From assembly GCF_020520425.1 (NCBI RefSeq), contig NC_079487.1, forward strand, positions 110,332,141-110,396,140: a DNA stretch of 64,000 bases, given 5' to 3'. Origin of the DNA: Spinacia oleracea (Eukaryota; Streptophyta; Magnoliopsida; Caryophyllales; Amaranthaceae). The notes below the pieces were generated by a model that saw nothing but the letters and a program-made list of their open reading frames with translations, was not told where the DNA came from and ran no database searches. Shown here in pieces: positions 48,672-62,600 of the stretch. A program made the translations under genes and the position numbers. How positions within the stretch are numbered: position 1 is the stretch's first letter; every line of letters starts with the position of its first letter.

Positions 48672-49426
48672 TGAATATTTAAAGATGAATTTGTAGAGAA
48701 GAAAATAATATTGGTGAATGGTAATCAAACAAAAGGTCTTGCGCGCACAAGTTGAACAATAAATTTATTATACATTATGATAACTTGTACCCAGCTTTAT
48801 AACTTTTACCTAATTTTTTGTAGCTTGTAATATGTTTTAATTAACTTTTATATTATATAAAAGAATTGATAGATAAACATTTTAAAGGGTTAAATGATTA
48901 ATATTTATTACATTATATTAAAACATACACTAGGAATGAGTGAATGACACATGTCACTTGCTGTTACAAAATTTTCCCGCCAAAAACTCTTTTTAAAAAA
49001 GACATGTCTACTTTTTAATTATTTTTTTTATTTTCTCTCATTTTGTATAAATGTTTATATATGGTTAAAAATATAGGATTATGGAACATGCCATTATTAG
49101 AAAATTTTGGTAATATTTTAGTCAAACTGTCATATCAATAATAGAAAGTATTCTTACTCAATATTTTGGTCAAATTAGCATATTAAATATATCAACATTT
49201 TTTTCAAATCATCATATTAAACATATAAAATATATAATATGTAGTAGACGAAAATTGAATATTATATGGTAAAATGAGTATATTCGAATTAAATGAGTAC
49301 AAATGTACAATAGATTTAAGGGATAGATAATTCAATTAAATATTAATCTAATTATACATTACTCCGTATTAGTGATTATGAAGAAATCATTTTTATTAAA
49401 ATGAAAAATTTAATCGTTAAAAAATA

Positions 49427-50303
49427 CTCCCTCCGTATTTTTTTAAGAGATACATTTGGTTGGGCACGGGTCTTAAGAAGAATAAAAGAAGTGGAGTTGG
49501 GGTAGATATTTTAATAAGTAAGTACTATGGGGACCATGTCCTTTTGAACAAATGGGGGTGGGGGTGGGGTGGGTGTAGTTGTAAAATTATTTTTTTAATT
49601 GGATGGTGGGCCAAAAGGTGTAGTAGATATATTATTCAAGGCAAATTTGCTAAAAAGGACCTTTTATAACTCAAATTTTGCGAGAAAGGACCTTATATAA
49701 TTTTTTTTGTGAAAACACACCTTAAAGTAATTTTTTTTGCGAGAAAGGACCTAAGGAAAGTTTCCGGCATTGACTGAGCTTTTCCGGCCATTAACTTGCA
49801 CGTGAGCAGCACGTATGGCTTACGTTGGCTAAAGACAATGATTTTCCCGACTCTTGAATTTTCAAACTTGATTTTATTTCGGTTTTTTTTTCAACTTTAG
49901 GTTTTAAAGCTTAGAATTTTGGAGGAAAATTGGGTGTGATTAGCAAAATAATGCCACACGTGCTTCTCACGTGCAAGTCAATGGCCGGAAAAAGCTCAGT
50001 CAATGCCGGAAATTTACTCTTGGTTGTCTTTCGCAAAAAAAATTACATTAATGTGTGATTTCACAATTTTTTTTTATATAAGGTCCTTTCTCGCAAAAAA
50101 ATTTATATTAAGGTGTTATTTCACAAAAAAATTATATAAGGTCCTTTCTCGCAAAATTTGGATTATAAAAGGTCCTTTTTAACAAATTTGCCATTATTCA
50201 ATTAGGTGGTGGGGTTGATAAGTTACCAAAAATGGCAAGTGTATCTCTTAAAAAAATACGGCCGGAAAAGACAAGTGTATCTCTTAAAAAAATACGGAGG
50301 GAG
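49427..50303. mobile_element. Stowaway-like MITE interrupted by a Mutator-like MITE
   Basis: Ends CTCCCTCCGTATTTTTTTAA are inverted (GAGATACA / GTATCTC continues), with TA duplications at 49425-49426 and 50304-50305. Without the insert it is about 315 bp. The right side carries an additional partial copy of the end sequence (AAGTGTATCTCTTAAAAAAA occurs twice, near 50239 and 50272). Confidence 0.85.
49640..50192. mobile_element. Mutator-like MITE nested in the Stowaway
   Basis: Ends GGCAAATTTGCTAAAAAGGA and, in reverse, GGCAAATTTGTTAAAAAGGA form inverted repeats of well over 100 bp (GCGAGAAAGGACC words repeat inside). A perfect 9-bp duplication ATTATTCAA flanks it (49631-49639, 50193-50201). 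It is 553 bp. The first bases GGCAAATTTGC are shared with the Mutator-like MITE at 36360-36810. Confidence 0.88.
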
Positions 50304-50670
50304 TAGGTAACTTTTTACGTGCATAAGAGTAACTTTTAAACATTTTTTTTTTTGAGGGGAACTTTTAAACATTTTTAGTTAACTTTAATAATCGGTTACA
50401 AGATCAGAAGCGAATATTATTACAGTAATTAAGAGATGTTGTAATGGTGAGGGACACAGTCAAATCACATTTCAACGGATTTACCTGCTTTCTTCTCCTT
50501 CAAAACACAAATACTTGCGCCTGATTCTTCTTCTTCCATCACAACTCCCGAATTCAGACTAACCCCTAAATTTAATTTCACTTATTCCTGTAATTTAATC
50601 TCTCAATTACATTTTGTTGTGTATACAAAAAAAAAAAACTAGCTCAGAAGTTCTTGATCGTCATTTCGCA

Positions 50671-53600
50671 ATGTTCTCCAAACTCTTCAACAAGCATTCA
50701 TCTGATTCTCAGGTCTCCTTCTTTCTGTTTTTGTATATATATTTTTTAATTCTTATTTCTGGGTTCAGAAGATTTATTTCTTGTCTCTGATCATTGTTTA
50801 GGGTTTGATATTGATAATTTCTGGGTTTTTCCCTGAGAAAGGGCCCAAAAACGCTCAATTTGTAGCTTTAATTGCAAGATACTTTAGTGGATTTATGTAT
50901 GTATTTATTTATTTATTTATTTATTAAAACTGGTTGTGTTGAGCTTTAGGATTTGTATGTGTTATTTGATATTACTGTATGTATAATGTATTGAAGAAAA
51001 AATGGCAGAGGACTTTTAAGTAGGCCGAGAATAAGTTATTCATTCAATCAATCATGCATCAGTTATTCAATTATTCCCACTACTATTCGAGGGGTTATTT
51101 TGATGGGAATTTTCAATGTGGTGGGAACAAGGAACATCATACCCTTGTCCGGTGTCAAGTATCCGACATTGGTACTTGAGGTAAAATGAAGAATTGGAGT
51201 TGCATAAGAGGAACTTCATACATATCAATGTTTTCTTATGCCAATTGTTAGAAATTTGGCTGTTTTGAGGCGGAGAATCAAAGTAGAGTGAGGGATGGTC
51301 ATGTTACCTATTTACCTTCAACAAGATTTAGGAATTAGAAAACATCTACTGTTGCAGTAAATTATGAATTGTGAGTTGTCCTTTCTCGTGCGATTAGCAA
51401 ATCCTGTTTTAATCTTTCGATACAATCTGATGGTCAGAAATCATGTATTTTAAATTTTAGGTTTTATATAGTGAAATAAGATCTTGTTATGCAGGGCTTG
51501 AGACCTTGAGTTATCTTTAGATGACCTTTCTCCTGTTTTTAGGTCTTTATTTGCAAGCAGTTGTGTCTACCAAATATACCTTTTAGATTTTATATTTTAG
51601 GACTTGCTAGTTTTCATCCATCATATGGTTTAAATGGTAATCTTATTCTTCGGGTACAAATCTTCACCTATTAAACTGTAACGTGAGTTGTGGATTGGTT
51701 CAATGATTAATCAGCTAAGGAAAAGTGCGAAGGGCTTTTTAAAATTCCTTCTTGCTTTGCCGTGGGGATTCTGTTGAACAAACTTTGAATACATAAAGTG
51801 AAGCTACTATGCTGAAGCCTTGCCTTGGATTTCCCTCATTTCATCGGAACTACTATTATTACGATTTGCTAGACACTTGTTCGTATAGTCAAAGCCATCC
51901 AGCGCACAAAAACTCCTCTGCTCTTTTCTATTCTTTTTTTGTGTGTGTGTGTGACGGGGTGGGGGTGGGGGAAGGGGAGGATCTTCTACCGTGATCATTC
52001 GGGGACAGTCCCCTGATAAGTTTTATGAAATTATTAACTATTCAAGCTAAAATATACATATAAAATGTTGGTGATATGTTGATTGAATGCATTTGTATTC
52101 AGTAGGATGTTAAAGTTTTAAACTTTGGCCCTCATAACGTTTGGATCCCCTACTGGAAGGGAAGGTTCAAGACCAACTTATTAAAAATGTTTTGAATGTT
52201 AGTTATATTACACATTGTTTACTCAATGATCTGAATTATGGTTAAAAAATTACATCAACCCTTTGCAGCTGAGACTAATGTCACTATTTCCATTTCACTA
52301 TGGAGTATATATCTATTGCAAAGGTTTTTTTTTTTAGTACAAATGAAAGGTCTTCGAACTTTCTGCATAAGTAACAGGTACTTTAGACACAAAGTGATGG
52401 TGTTTGTGGTATTATTTATACTAATGAAAAGGCAACGCGTGGATGGTGCAGGGGCCTGCACGTAGATCTACGTGCACCTGCACCAAAACGCAAAAACATT
52501 AAAAGAAAACGCAAAAAACAAAAAAACGAAAAAGAACATAAAAAACTAAACAGAAAGAACTAGAGTAAACAAAAAGAACATTAACTAAACCTGAAAAGAA
52601 CACTAATGTCAAAAAACTAAAGAAAATATACAAAAATGAAAATAACATATTATCTCTCCTGATAAGTGATAACTATAAAAAGAACAACTATTTTTCAAAA
52701 AGAACATCGTGTGAAAAATGCAACAGAAAAACAAAAAAAAAACATATTATCGATAATATTATTAAATATTAAAAAACTGTAAAAAAGTTAAAGAACACAA
52801 AATAATCAAAAAAAGAACAACAACTTTTTTACAAAACACAAAGACCAGAATCAAAAGAAAAATAAAATAACAAAAACTAAAAAAAAACGACAACAAAAAA
52901 AGAAAAAAGAACACAACACATGAAAAAAAACAGCATTTTCTTTTTCCTTATCAAACAAAAGAACATAATGAAAGGGACGAAAAGAACAACAACTCTATGT
53001 TCTTTTATTAGTTGTATTTGTTCTTTTCAAACCAATTAATGTTCTAATTAAAAAGACGAAAACGACGATATTTTGATGCACTTAAAACTAGATCTGTATT
53101 TTTATTTAAATGTATTTTTGTTTTTATCCCACACATCAGATCTATGTTCTTTTATTAAGTGTTATTTGTTCTATTCAAACGATTTTATGTTCTAATTAAA
53201 AAGACAAAACGACGATTTTTTGATGCAATTAAAACTAAATCTATATTTTTTTTAAAAGTATTTTTGTTCTTTTACCACGAATCAGACTATGTTCTTTTTT
53301 AAGTGGTATTTGTTCTTTTCAAACCATTATATGTTCTTTTTTAACAATCTATGTTCGTTGATATAAAAGAACAAACTATGTTGATTTAAAAGAACAAACT
53401 ATGTTGATGACACAGTAAAAGTAAAGTTGTGAAAAAGAACATAACAATCTGAAAAGAACATTAGAGAAAAAAACAAGGAAACGTACCTTAAACACTTGAT
53501 CAACATTTATCAGGAGCATCAACATTGAACTAGTGTTTTTCTTAATTCACTCATTTTCAACAAACAAGAAACATTTAGAAGGAATTTTAGAGAGAGAATA

Positions 53601-56600
53601 AGGAGAAAATGTATTTTTTACTCTTTCATTCACCATCTCATTCTTTCTCTCTCAAAAAATCTCTCTTATGTTGAGAGAATATAAATCATCTCCTCTCTCT
53701 CTCTCTAAAATGTATTTCTAAAATGACTAATGGTTATGACTCATAAGTACAATTATTATATATACAGTTGCTGAAAAATAGAAAATGAACAAATAGGAAG
53801 TAGAATCAAAGAATTGAAGAACAGAGAAGGAGAAAAGAAAAATTGTTAAAGAGTGCATAATGAGAACCGTGCACGTGTTTTTATTTTGTTCTTTTAACAG
53901 CTTATTATGAAAAGAACAAATGAAAAGTTTTAAAGAACAAATATAGAGACCAAAAGAACAAGGCAAGTACTTTGTCCCACAATAACATATGATTCGGAAT
54001 CATCATTTTCATCATCCAGTTATGAATTATCAAGCACATTATTCATAATATCTGAAAAAATAATAGGTTAATATGTATAAAAACAAGAAAAAGAACGCAA
54101 TCAAAAGAACAAAGGATAAATAAAAGGTAACAAGAAAAATAACACAATAAAATAAAAAGAACAAGTTATGAAATGCAAATGAAATTGAAATAATAGAAAA
54201 GAAGAACACAATAAAATAAAAGAACAAATTATGAAAAGCAAATGGTCTATTTTTCTACTATAATGTTCTTTTAATACAAGCATAATGTAACTGTTCTTTT
54301 CATTCGAGCATATGTTCTTTTAATACGTAAAACTGTTCTTTTCTGGAAAAAAAAACGTAATTACATAATCAAAATCTTCAAAATCAACGATTTCAACGAA
54401 ATCAGTGTGTTATTACATAATTTGATTCATTAAAATCATCAAATTCATCAAAACACGATTATTACAAAATCAAAATCATCAAAATAGTCAAAATCATCAA
54501 AAACACAACTATTACAAAATCAAAATCATCAAAACATGCCATTTGTTATTACAAAATTGAAAAATTACCTCCCAAAATCTGATTATCAACTGTAGAATTC
54601 AGATTTGAAGAAGAAGAATCCATTTAATTTGATGTTGAAGCAGAAAAATTAACGAATTTTTGGGAATTTTCATGAATTTCTCTCTCTAAAACCCATTTTA
54701 GAAAACCTAGTTTGCACTTTCTCTCTCCTCTTCACAGTTTGAATTCAAAACTTAAAACCCAGAAGAATATATATCGCAAAAATAACACAAATCTAATAAA
54801 AGCGCGATAAGCATAACTGAAAAGAACAGAGCCTTTAGTGTTCTTTTGTTTAGGGGAATTGTTCTTTTGTTCAAGGGTATTGTTCTTTTTTCTGGGAATT
54901 TAATGAAAACGCGCGTTTTGTGTTTAATGTTGGTCGTTTTAATCCCGGTGCACCTAGAGCTACGTGCACACGCCTGCACCATCCAACTTGCGATGAAAAG
55001 GGAGTGTTTAAGATGAAGTTCATAGTACTTTTTAATTTTAGCATCAACATTCTCCAATAAATTAGGCTAGAGATAGCCTTTGGATCTCAGAAATTAATGC
55101 TTACTTGTGTGATATTACTGATCATTTTTATCTCTGACTGTCAACAGAATGACTCGCCAGAAAGTAAGGCTCTGATTGACTTAAACCCCCAAGTTATTGC
55201 TCACTATGGAATTCCTTCTACGACATCTCGTCTTGCTTATGATCCCATTCAGCAGCTTTTGGCAGTTGGGACCCTGTGAGTTATACTTCCCATCTTATTG
55301 CTGACTAATGTTATCAGGGTATTACTTCCATTATGCATTTTATTTTTATTAAAGGATGAATCTGGTGTACCGCTTATGAGTATATGTGGTAAGATGATCA
55401 TTTCAACTTTGTTGATGAGAACAAATATTGCTATTGGCTAGTTAATAGGACTCGGCATTTGAAAGGTTCGACTGCTATTTTCCTTGTGCTCTAAGCTAGA
55501 GAAAGAATCACAAACTGGTAGCTTGACGTAGCTTCTTATTCTTATTAATTTATGTGTATAACTTTTTCCTCTTTGGAATTGATCAGGTTAGCTTTTTAGA
55601 AACTTTATCCAGATTTAAGACATCGATTACATACTTACATTAATGATTTGAATATGACTGCCAATAATTTCTGTATGCTTGTAACAGAGATGGAAGAATT
55701 AAAGTTATTGGCAGTAACACGATAGAAGGCCTTTTGACATCTCCAAAGGAAATACCTTTCAAAAACTTAGAGGTAGCTTAATATGATACATATGTAACTT
55801 CCCCCCTTTTGTCCTATGTTCCCGGGCAATTTATTTTTATTTTTTTGGCATAATTGTGGACGTATAGTATAATATATGCTTTACTGCTTGTAAGACTTTA
55901 TACTATGGGAGTTCCTTTTTTAACCTTGAGAATTCTGCATGGCTTCTAAACAGTAGTCGATCACCATCAAAATCGAAGTAGACAAAGGTGAAATATACAA
56001 GATAACTTTTGTGGTGGATTGGCACTCCACAAAAAATCTACAGGAATAGAAAAGGAAGAAAACAGTTATATCATGCTTATGTTCTCTAATATGATTTGCA
56101 CTAGTTAGCATAGTTTATTGCCGACTTTATCATATAGTCTTGACTGTGCCATGTGGTAGATTCTATGAAGAAGGTTCATCTTTTGAGTTATCCTAAGCCT
56201 AATATGCTGAATGTCTCCTTGTAGAAGTATTCATTGATATATTTTTATATATGTGGTACACTATTCGTCTTTTACGGGTCTCAGAACCAAAACCCCTCTA
56301 TCTTGCAGGGTTAACGGCAGTAAAGCTATGTACGGGTTACCCTTCCTTACCTGCAGGGGTAACTTATTCATCTTTCCTTTTAGTACATTATTCATCATTT
56401 GGCCTCTCTCAGATTAGAACCCTCTATTCTGCAGGGGAAAGTCTGTGACTTGTTAGTATTGTTACCCTTCTAGACCCGTAACATTTTTAGTTAGTTACTA
56501 AAGGATTATTTTATTCTAAAAAGATTATTTTGATAGACGTTCGGTTAGATTAGGCATCTCCTTCCTCTGTTGTTTTTCTTATTCCATATGAGTGGCGCCG

Positions 56601-59600
56601 CAATGCGAGTACTTCACCTATTTCTGTACATGTATATCTTGACCTAATAAGGATAATATCGCAATTATCATATGCTGAATGCTCTTATGTTGGTATTTTG
56701 ACTACTTTCTATTTATATTAACTGCATGCCAACTGCAGTGCTGCTGAAGCAGAATAAACGTTTTATGCAGCACCTTTACCTGATATACATAAATTCAAAG
56801 TGGTTGGATAATTATTCTAATAGAGTAATATCATTCTTCATTCTCGTTACTTATCCCTTTTTTTTCTTCTTTTTCTTCTTTTTATCAGTTCCTTCAAAAT
56901 CAAGGCTTTCTAATCGGTGTTTCAAATGAAAATGATATTCAGGTACTGATTTTACATCTCAGAAATCCATCTATAAATTCAAAAATTTTCCACTGATTAC
57001 ATCTCAGAAATCCATCTATAAATTCAGTCTTAGAATCAATTAGATATATGCACTGATTCAATTATTACTAATATCGGCAGGTGTGGGATCTTGAGCAAAG
57101 ATGTATAGCCTCCATGTTGCAATGGGCATCAAATATAACTGCGTTTTCTGTGACGGAAGAAACAAATTATATGTATTTACTCACAACCTAATAGTCCCTG
57201 TATTTTGTAAAGGTAAAAATGTGAACTTCAAAGAAGTCTTCTGATCTGAGCACGGTTGCACAAATCCTATCATACAGGTATCTAGGTGATGATTGTGGAT
57301 TGGTCTCTGTTCTAAAGTATGATGTTGAAGAAAGAAAGATTTTGCGGCAGCAATATAGTATCCCAGCTCATTCAGTTTGTGGTAGTGACATCACTCAATA
57401 TCTTCTCGACTCTGTGTCTTATGCATTTGGCATCAACGTACTGGTGCATGAAATATCTTAAGAATGCATATGGATGTGTACATTATGGTTGTTTCAATGG
57501 GCTACATTCTTTTGTTGCTAGAGTTTGGTATTCCATGGAACAGACACTTTGCAAACAGTTTTTTCAATAGTTAGGGTTCTATGACTTTTATCAGTTTCCA
57601 ATGGTAGCATTGTATTCCTGTGTGGCTCCATAATTTGACAGGTTCTCCAATGAATCTTATCATTTAAAATTTAACATCCTTGAGTGAGCAAGTGTCACTA
57701 CATTGGGAATTTGGGGGGGGGGGGGGGAGTAAGGGATTTAACACAAAAATTATCATCATTGTGAACTGATTTATTTGTTACTAATTATTTTGAGAATTAA
57801 TGCTCTATGAGAAACTACATAAAGTGTCGAGTGGAAAGCTGGCATAGACTGTAAAACTATGCTCCAGTTCTGTGAGAGGGGCTGTTGATGTAATGAAAAT
57901 GTTAATTATTAATAAGATAAGTGAAAGTGATTGAGAAATTTGAATTTGGAGGTCTTATGTGTTATGATATTAATGTATGTCGGTTTGTACTTGAAAAATG
58001 AAAATAACTTATCAAATTTATACGAGTCATTAGTGTCACTAGAAGCATCCATGTTTTGCTTTTTTTGAAACATTTCTCTTTAAAAAGATAAGTGAAAGTG
58101 ATAGATAAATTTGAATTTGGAGGTCTTCTGTGTTATGATATTAATGTCTGTCGGTTTGTACTTGAAAAATGAAAATAATTTATCAAATTAATATGAGTCA
58201 TTAGTGTCACTAGAAGAATCCATGTTTTTCTTTTATGAAACATTTCTTTATAATACATGGTAAGTTGTAATACAAGTTACTACTACTGTTGAGAGTGCAG
58301 AGGCTGCTGGAATTCCACTGCGTAATGACCAATCTGTTGTTGGAGTTCTTCCTCAGCCCTGTTCTAGTGGAAATAGGTAAGATGAGAAGTTTGAATTCCT
58401 CTCTTTGCATTCCACAAGCATTAGCTACTTTGAAAGGAATGTTCCAAGTTCATCTTAACAAACTGTTCTTTCTTCTTTTTCTGTTCTAGCGGAATTACGT
58501 AAGATGAGAAGTCGGAGTGCCTTTCTTTGCACTTCACAAGCATTAGCTGAATTATTTCCTAGTTCATCTTAACACACTGTTCTTTCTTCTTTTGCCTACT
58601 TTTAAATGTCTTACTATGGATGAGCCTTACTATGGATGAGCCTTTAAGAACTATGGAAAGAGAGAAATGAACAAAATGGTTACAATAGGAAATTGGACAT
58701 TACTTTTGAGACTTGATGGATTATTTGTTGTCGATTTGTATGTAATCTACCGTAGTACACTCTGTCATTGATGTACCTTCCTTCTTGCAATTTACTAGAT
58801 GTTACCGTTTGTTACATTTTGAGTTTTCTTGCAGATTGCTGTTTGCATATGATAATGGAGTTATTGTTTTGTGGGATATCTCTAAAGATCAGCTAGTTTT
58901 AGTTAGAGGATTGAATAGTCACCAGGTGAATGACAGGAATGTGGTTAATTTAGCAAATATTAGGAGCAATGAAGTAAAGGATCAGACATTTGGTGACGAA
59001 CAAGGGGATAAGGAGATCATCTCTGTCTGTTGGGCGTCTTCAGATGGATCAATACTGGCTGTCGGCTACGTGGATGGGGATATTTTGTTTTGGAATTTGT
59101 CTGATGTTGCAACCAGCAAAGACCACAAAGCTGGAAAGGCAGCGGACAATGTGACCAAGCTTCAATTGTCATCATCCGACAGAAGATTTCCTGTAATTAC
59201 TTTACATTGGTCAGCAAGTGATGCACACAGTGATCATGGTGGCCAACTCTTTGTTTATGGTGGTGATGAAATCGGATCTGCTGAAGTTCTAACGGTCTCT
59301 CTCTATCTTAACCCAGTCCCTCTGATTACAGTTTTAGTAGTGATGTCATTTGTCAATCTTATCATGTTGCCCCTGGATCCTACTTGTAGACTTGAGAAAT
59401 CTGGTTTTGTCAACTAATCTGCAATTTACATTACATTCTCCATATGCTTATTTGCTTGCAATCTATTTCCCCCATATTGGTCCTCAACCATATAATGTGC
59501 ACCCTAGAATACCAACAGGGATGCAAGCTTCAAAAAGTTAGCATAGTTGTCTGAGTCTGGAAACACATTCTTGATACTGGATATTGTATTTGGTTGATCC

Positions 59601-62600
59601 TGTGCCCTTTGAATGTCTTAGTTCATCTTTGTTTATTCTAGTCAATTGATTTCCAATCTAGGGCCTACCAGAACATATTTCTCTGCTTGTGGTAGTAAGG
59701 TCGTGGTCTTGAGGACTTTTACCTAACATAACTGATATTGGGGGGAGTCTTCTGAAGTCACTGGATCAATGTTTAGTGTTGGTCTTCAGGCATCCTATAT
59801 ATAGTTTTAGAATATTTCAAGACTTAAGAAGTTTGCTGTATACAGTAATGTTTTTTATTGGGGTCTTTGTATTTTTCCCCTTTTACTGGAAATTATTTGT
59901 TGGGTTGTTAAGTTATCTTCTGATGTATGCCCTACTTTCTTCTTTAGACAATTTGGGAACTCATTATCTTGTGTATGATCTGAACTATTTGTGCATGTAT
60001 GCAAGTCCAATTCCGGCTTCATGGTATGATGTTGACAATGATATTAATCTACCTTGTCATTTCTCCAGATCCTGAGTCTTGAATGGTCTCCTAAGAGAGA
60101 TGTTTTGAAGAATGTCAGTCGGGCAAATGTCACCCTTCAAGGTTCTTTTGCAGATATGATATTGCTTCAAAGTTTTAATGTGGTAGAAGATACAGGGACT
60201 ACATCACTCTTTTTACTGACCAGCCCTGGACAGCTGCAATATTATGACAGTCCTTGCTTGTCGGAATTAATTTCTGATCAAGATAAATCTTGTACAACTC
60301 CTCTCAATTACAGAAGTGTTGTACCGACGTCTGAACCATACTTGACTGTTGGAAGGTTCATTTCGGTACCTGGAAACACCAAGTGTTCAGCGGCTTTATC
60401 AGAGGTGCGATATATTTCCCACATAAGTAGACTTATCTCTCATCCTCTCTCCATGCAGATTATATTTCATATGAATCCTATTCATGAATAATGCCGTTTG
60501 TTTTCTCAGATGGCTTCAGCTCTGGAGCTGCAAGAAATACATCTATCGAATGATAAGAGTTCAAAGTGGCCATTAAATGGAGGAGTTCCTTGTCATCTGT
60601 CCCTGCACGGGGAGAAAAAAGTTGAAAGACTCTACATAGCTGGTTACCAAGATGGATCAGTTCGAATATGGAATGCAACATATCCAATACTGTCTCCTAT
60701 TTTTGTTTTTGATCCGGAGGTTTGTATAGTATCTTAAAGCTTTGACATCTCTGGTGAAGTGTTGGCTTCATGCTAATCATATCATGTGGTGGTTGTAGGT
60801 CAAAGGTATCACTAATGCGGGCGCAAAAGGATCAGTTTCTGCTTTGGAGTTTTCTTCTGAAACTCTGATGGTAGCAATGGGCAATGACTGTGGCACGGTA
60901 AAAAATTCAAGTCATCTGTTTCTGTATACCTTCTACTGTTATATTAGTAACTCAGTTCTGTTGCTTCCTTGCTGGTAATACAGGTTCATCTTCACAGTCT
61001 TGTTAGAAATAGCAGTGAAACCAGGTTGCATGTTGTGTCTGGAACCAAAACTGAAGGTGTGGCCTTAAGCAATTATGTTCTCCATTGTGTTATTACCTGA
61101 CTTGCTACGGAGTATCTCCTTTTGTGCAAACCATTTATCTGGTTATTCTGGTTGCTTGGTGTATAAAGTAATACACAGATTTCCTATTGAGAAAAGAAGT
61201 TGTTTGGCAGCGAATGGATGAATGAGGAATATAAGTTATAGTGTACTGATTTTCAGAGAACAATTGTAGTAAAATCTGATACCTTCAAAATAATTTTAAT
61301 CAAAGTGATAAAGCATAAAGCTTGTTAATCACCAAGAGAGAGTGGATACAGTAGTTGTTTTTGTGTGTGTGTGTGTATGTGTGTGTGTGTGTGTGTGTGA
61401 GTGTGTGTGTATGTGCAAGTGATGAAGAGTTGTCCGTCTCTTTGCAATTAAATAAGCATTACAAAATGAATTTTCACACGTCTGAGGAGACATCTTTTAC
61501 AGATAAAAGCTAAGATATTAACATAGATCTGATTTTTTCCTTAAGCAATGTGCAGAGACTTTCTTATGGATACTATAATCTGGTGAGATTCATGCTAAGG
61601 TTGGTTCTCTGGGAGAGAGACCTGGAAGCTATTCTGCGTATTAACTTTTTCACTATCTCGGGAATCAAATCATAAGCAGATAAAATCCATTATTGAAGAT
61701 TTGGGTAATTAAGTAATTAACTACTGAGATCCCAGGATGAACATGGTAGATTAGATTCTGGAATCTGTCTTTAGTCATGGCTCTGTATTTCCATATGAGC
61801 CATCTCTCACTCACAGAATTATGCCAATTTAAGTCGTCCAATTTTGGGTTCTTATTTCTTTCGTGTGATGTAGCTTGTTTCTTAACCCACCCACCCCCTT
61901 CAAAACAAAGTTATGACTGACTCTGCTGTGTATTGTTTTGAAGTCTGCGATTTCGATCAGGACAATGGATCTCATTTGTCAGCTGTGTTTACTTTAAGTA
62001 CTTCTCCTGTATGCACCTTGAGATACACAAATCTAGGAGCCAGGCTTGCAGTTGGATACAGGAGCGGTCAGGTGACTGCATTCTCATAATGAACATGTTG
62101 AAGAATGCCTTTCGTACATTCTTGATAGAATAGAAACTTGACAACTTGCGTTTATTGAGATTTGGATATTTCTGCACCTTTTCAGGTCGCTATGCTAAAT
62201 ATAAGCTCGTCGTCAGTCTTGTTTCTCATAGATACACTTTCCGGCCCGGGTTCCAATGTGGTCTCATTTTCACCAGCAATTTCTCTAGAAAATTATGACT
62301 TGGTGGCCAGCTTGGATCAACCGATAACTCATGGGACGAGTGAACCTGGAAAAGAGCTTATATGTGCCTTAACAAATGATTTGCATATTACTGTTCTAGA
62401 TAGCTCCAATGGAAATGTGATTGGTTCTGTCTCTAAAAACCAAAATAAGGAGTCAACAGCAATTTCCATGTATATTCTAGGCAAGTAGTACTTAAGATAT
62501 CGGCACATTAATTTGTCACGTTCATTTGAAGCCTTATGTTAATACTTAGATGTTATGGTTATTGCAGAGGGTACTAAGTGTATCGCTGATGTCTCTGGTG

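Noticed and set aside
53727-54283. Phe-rich minus-strand frames in the AAGAACA element
   Set aside because: They are translations of the AAAGAACA-type low-complexity sequence and contain no domain.
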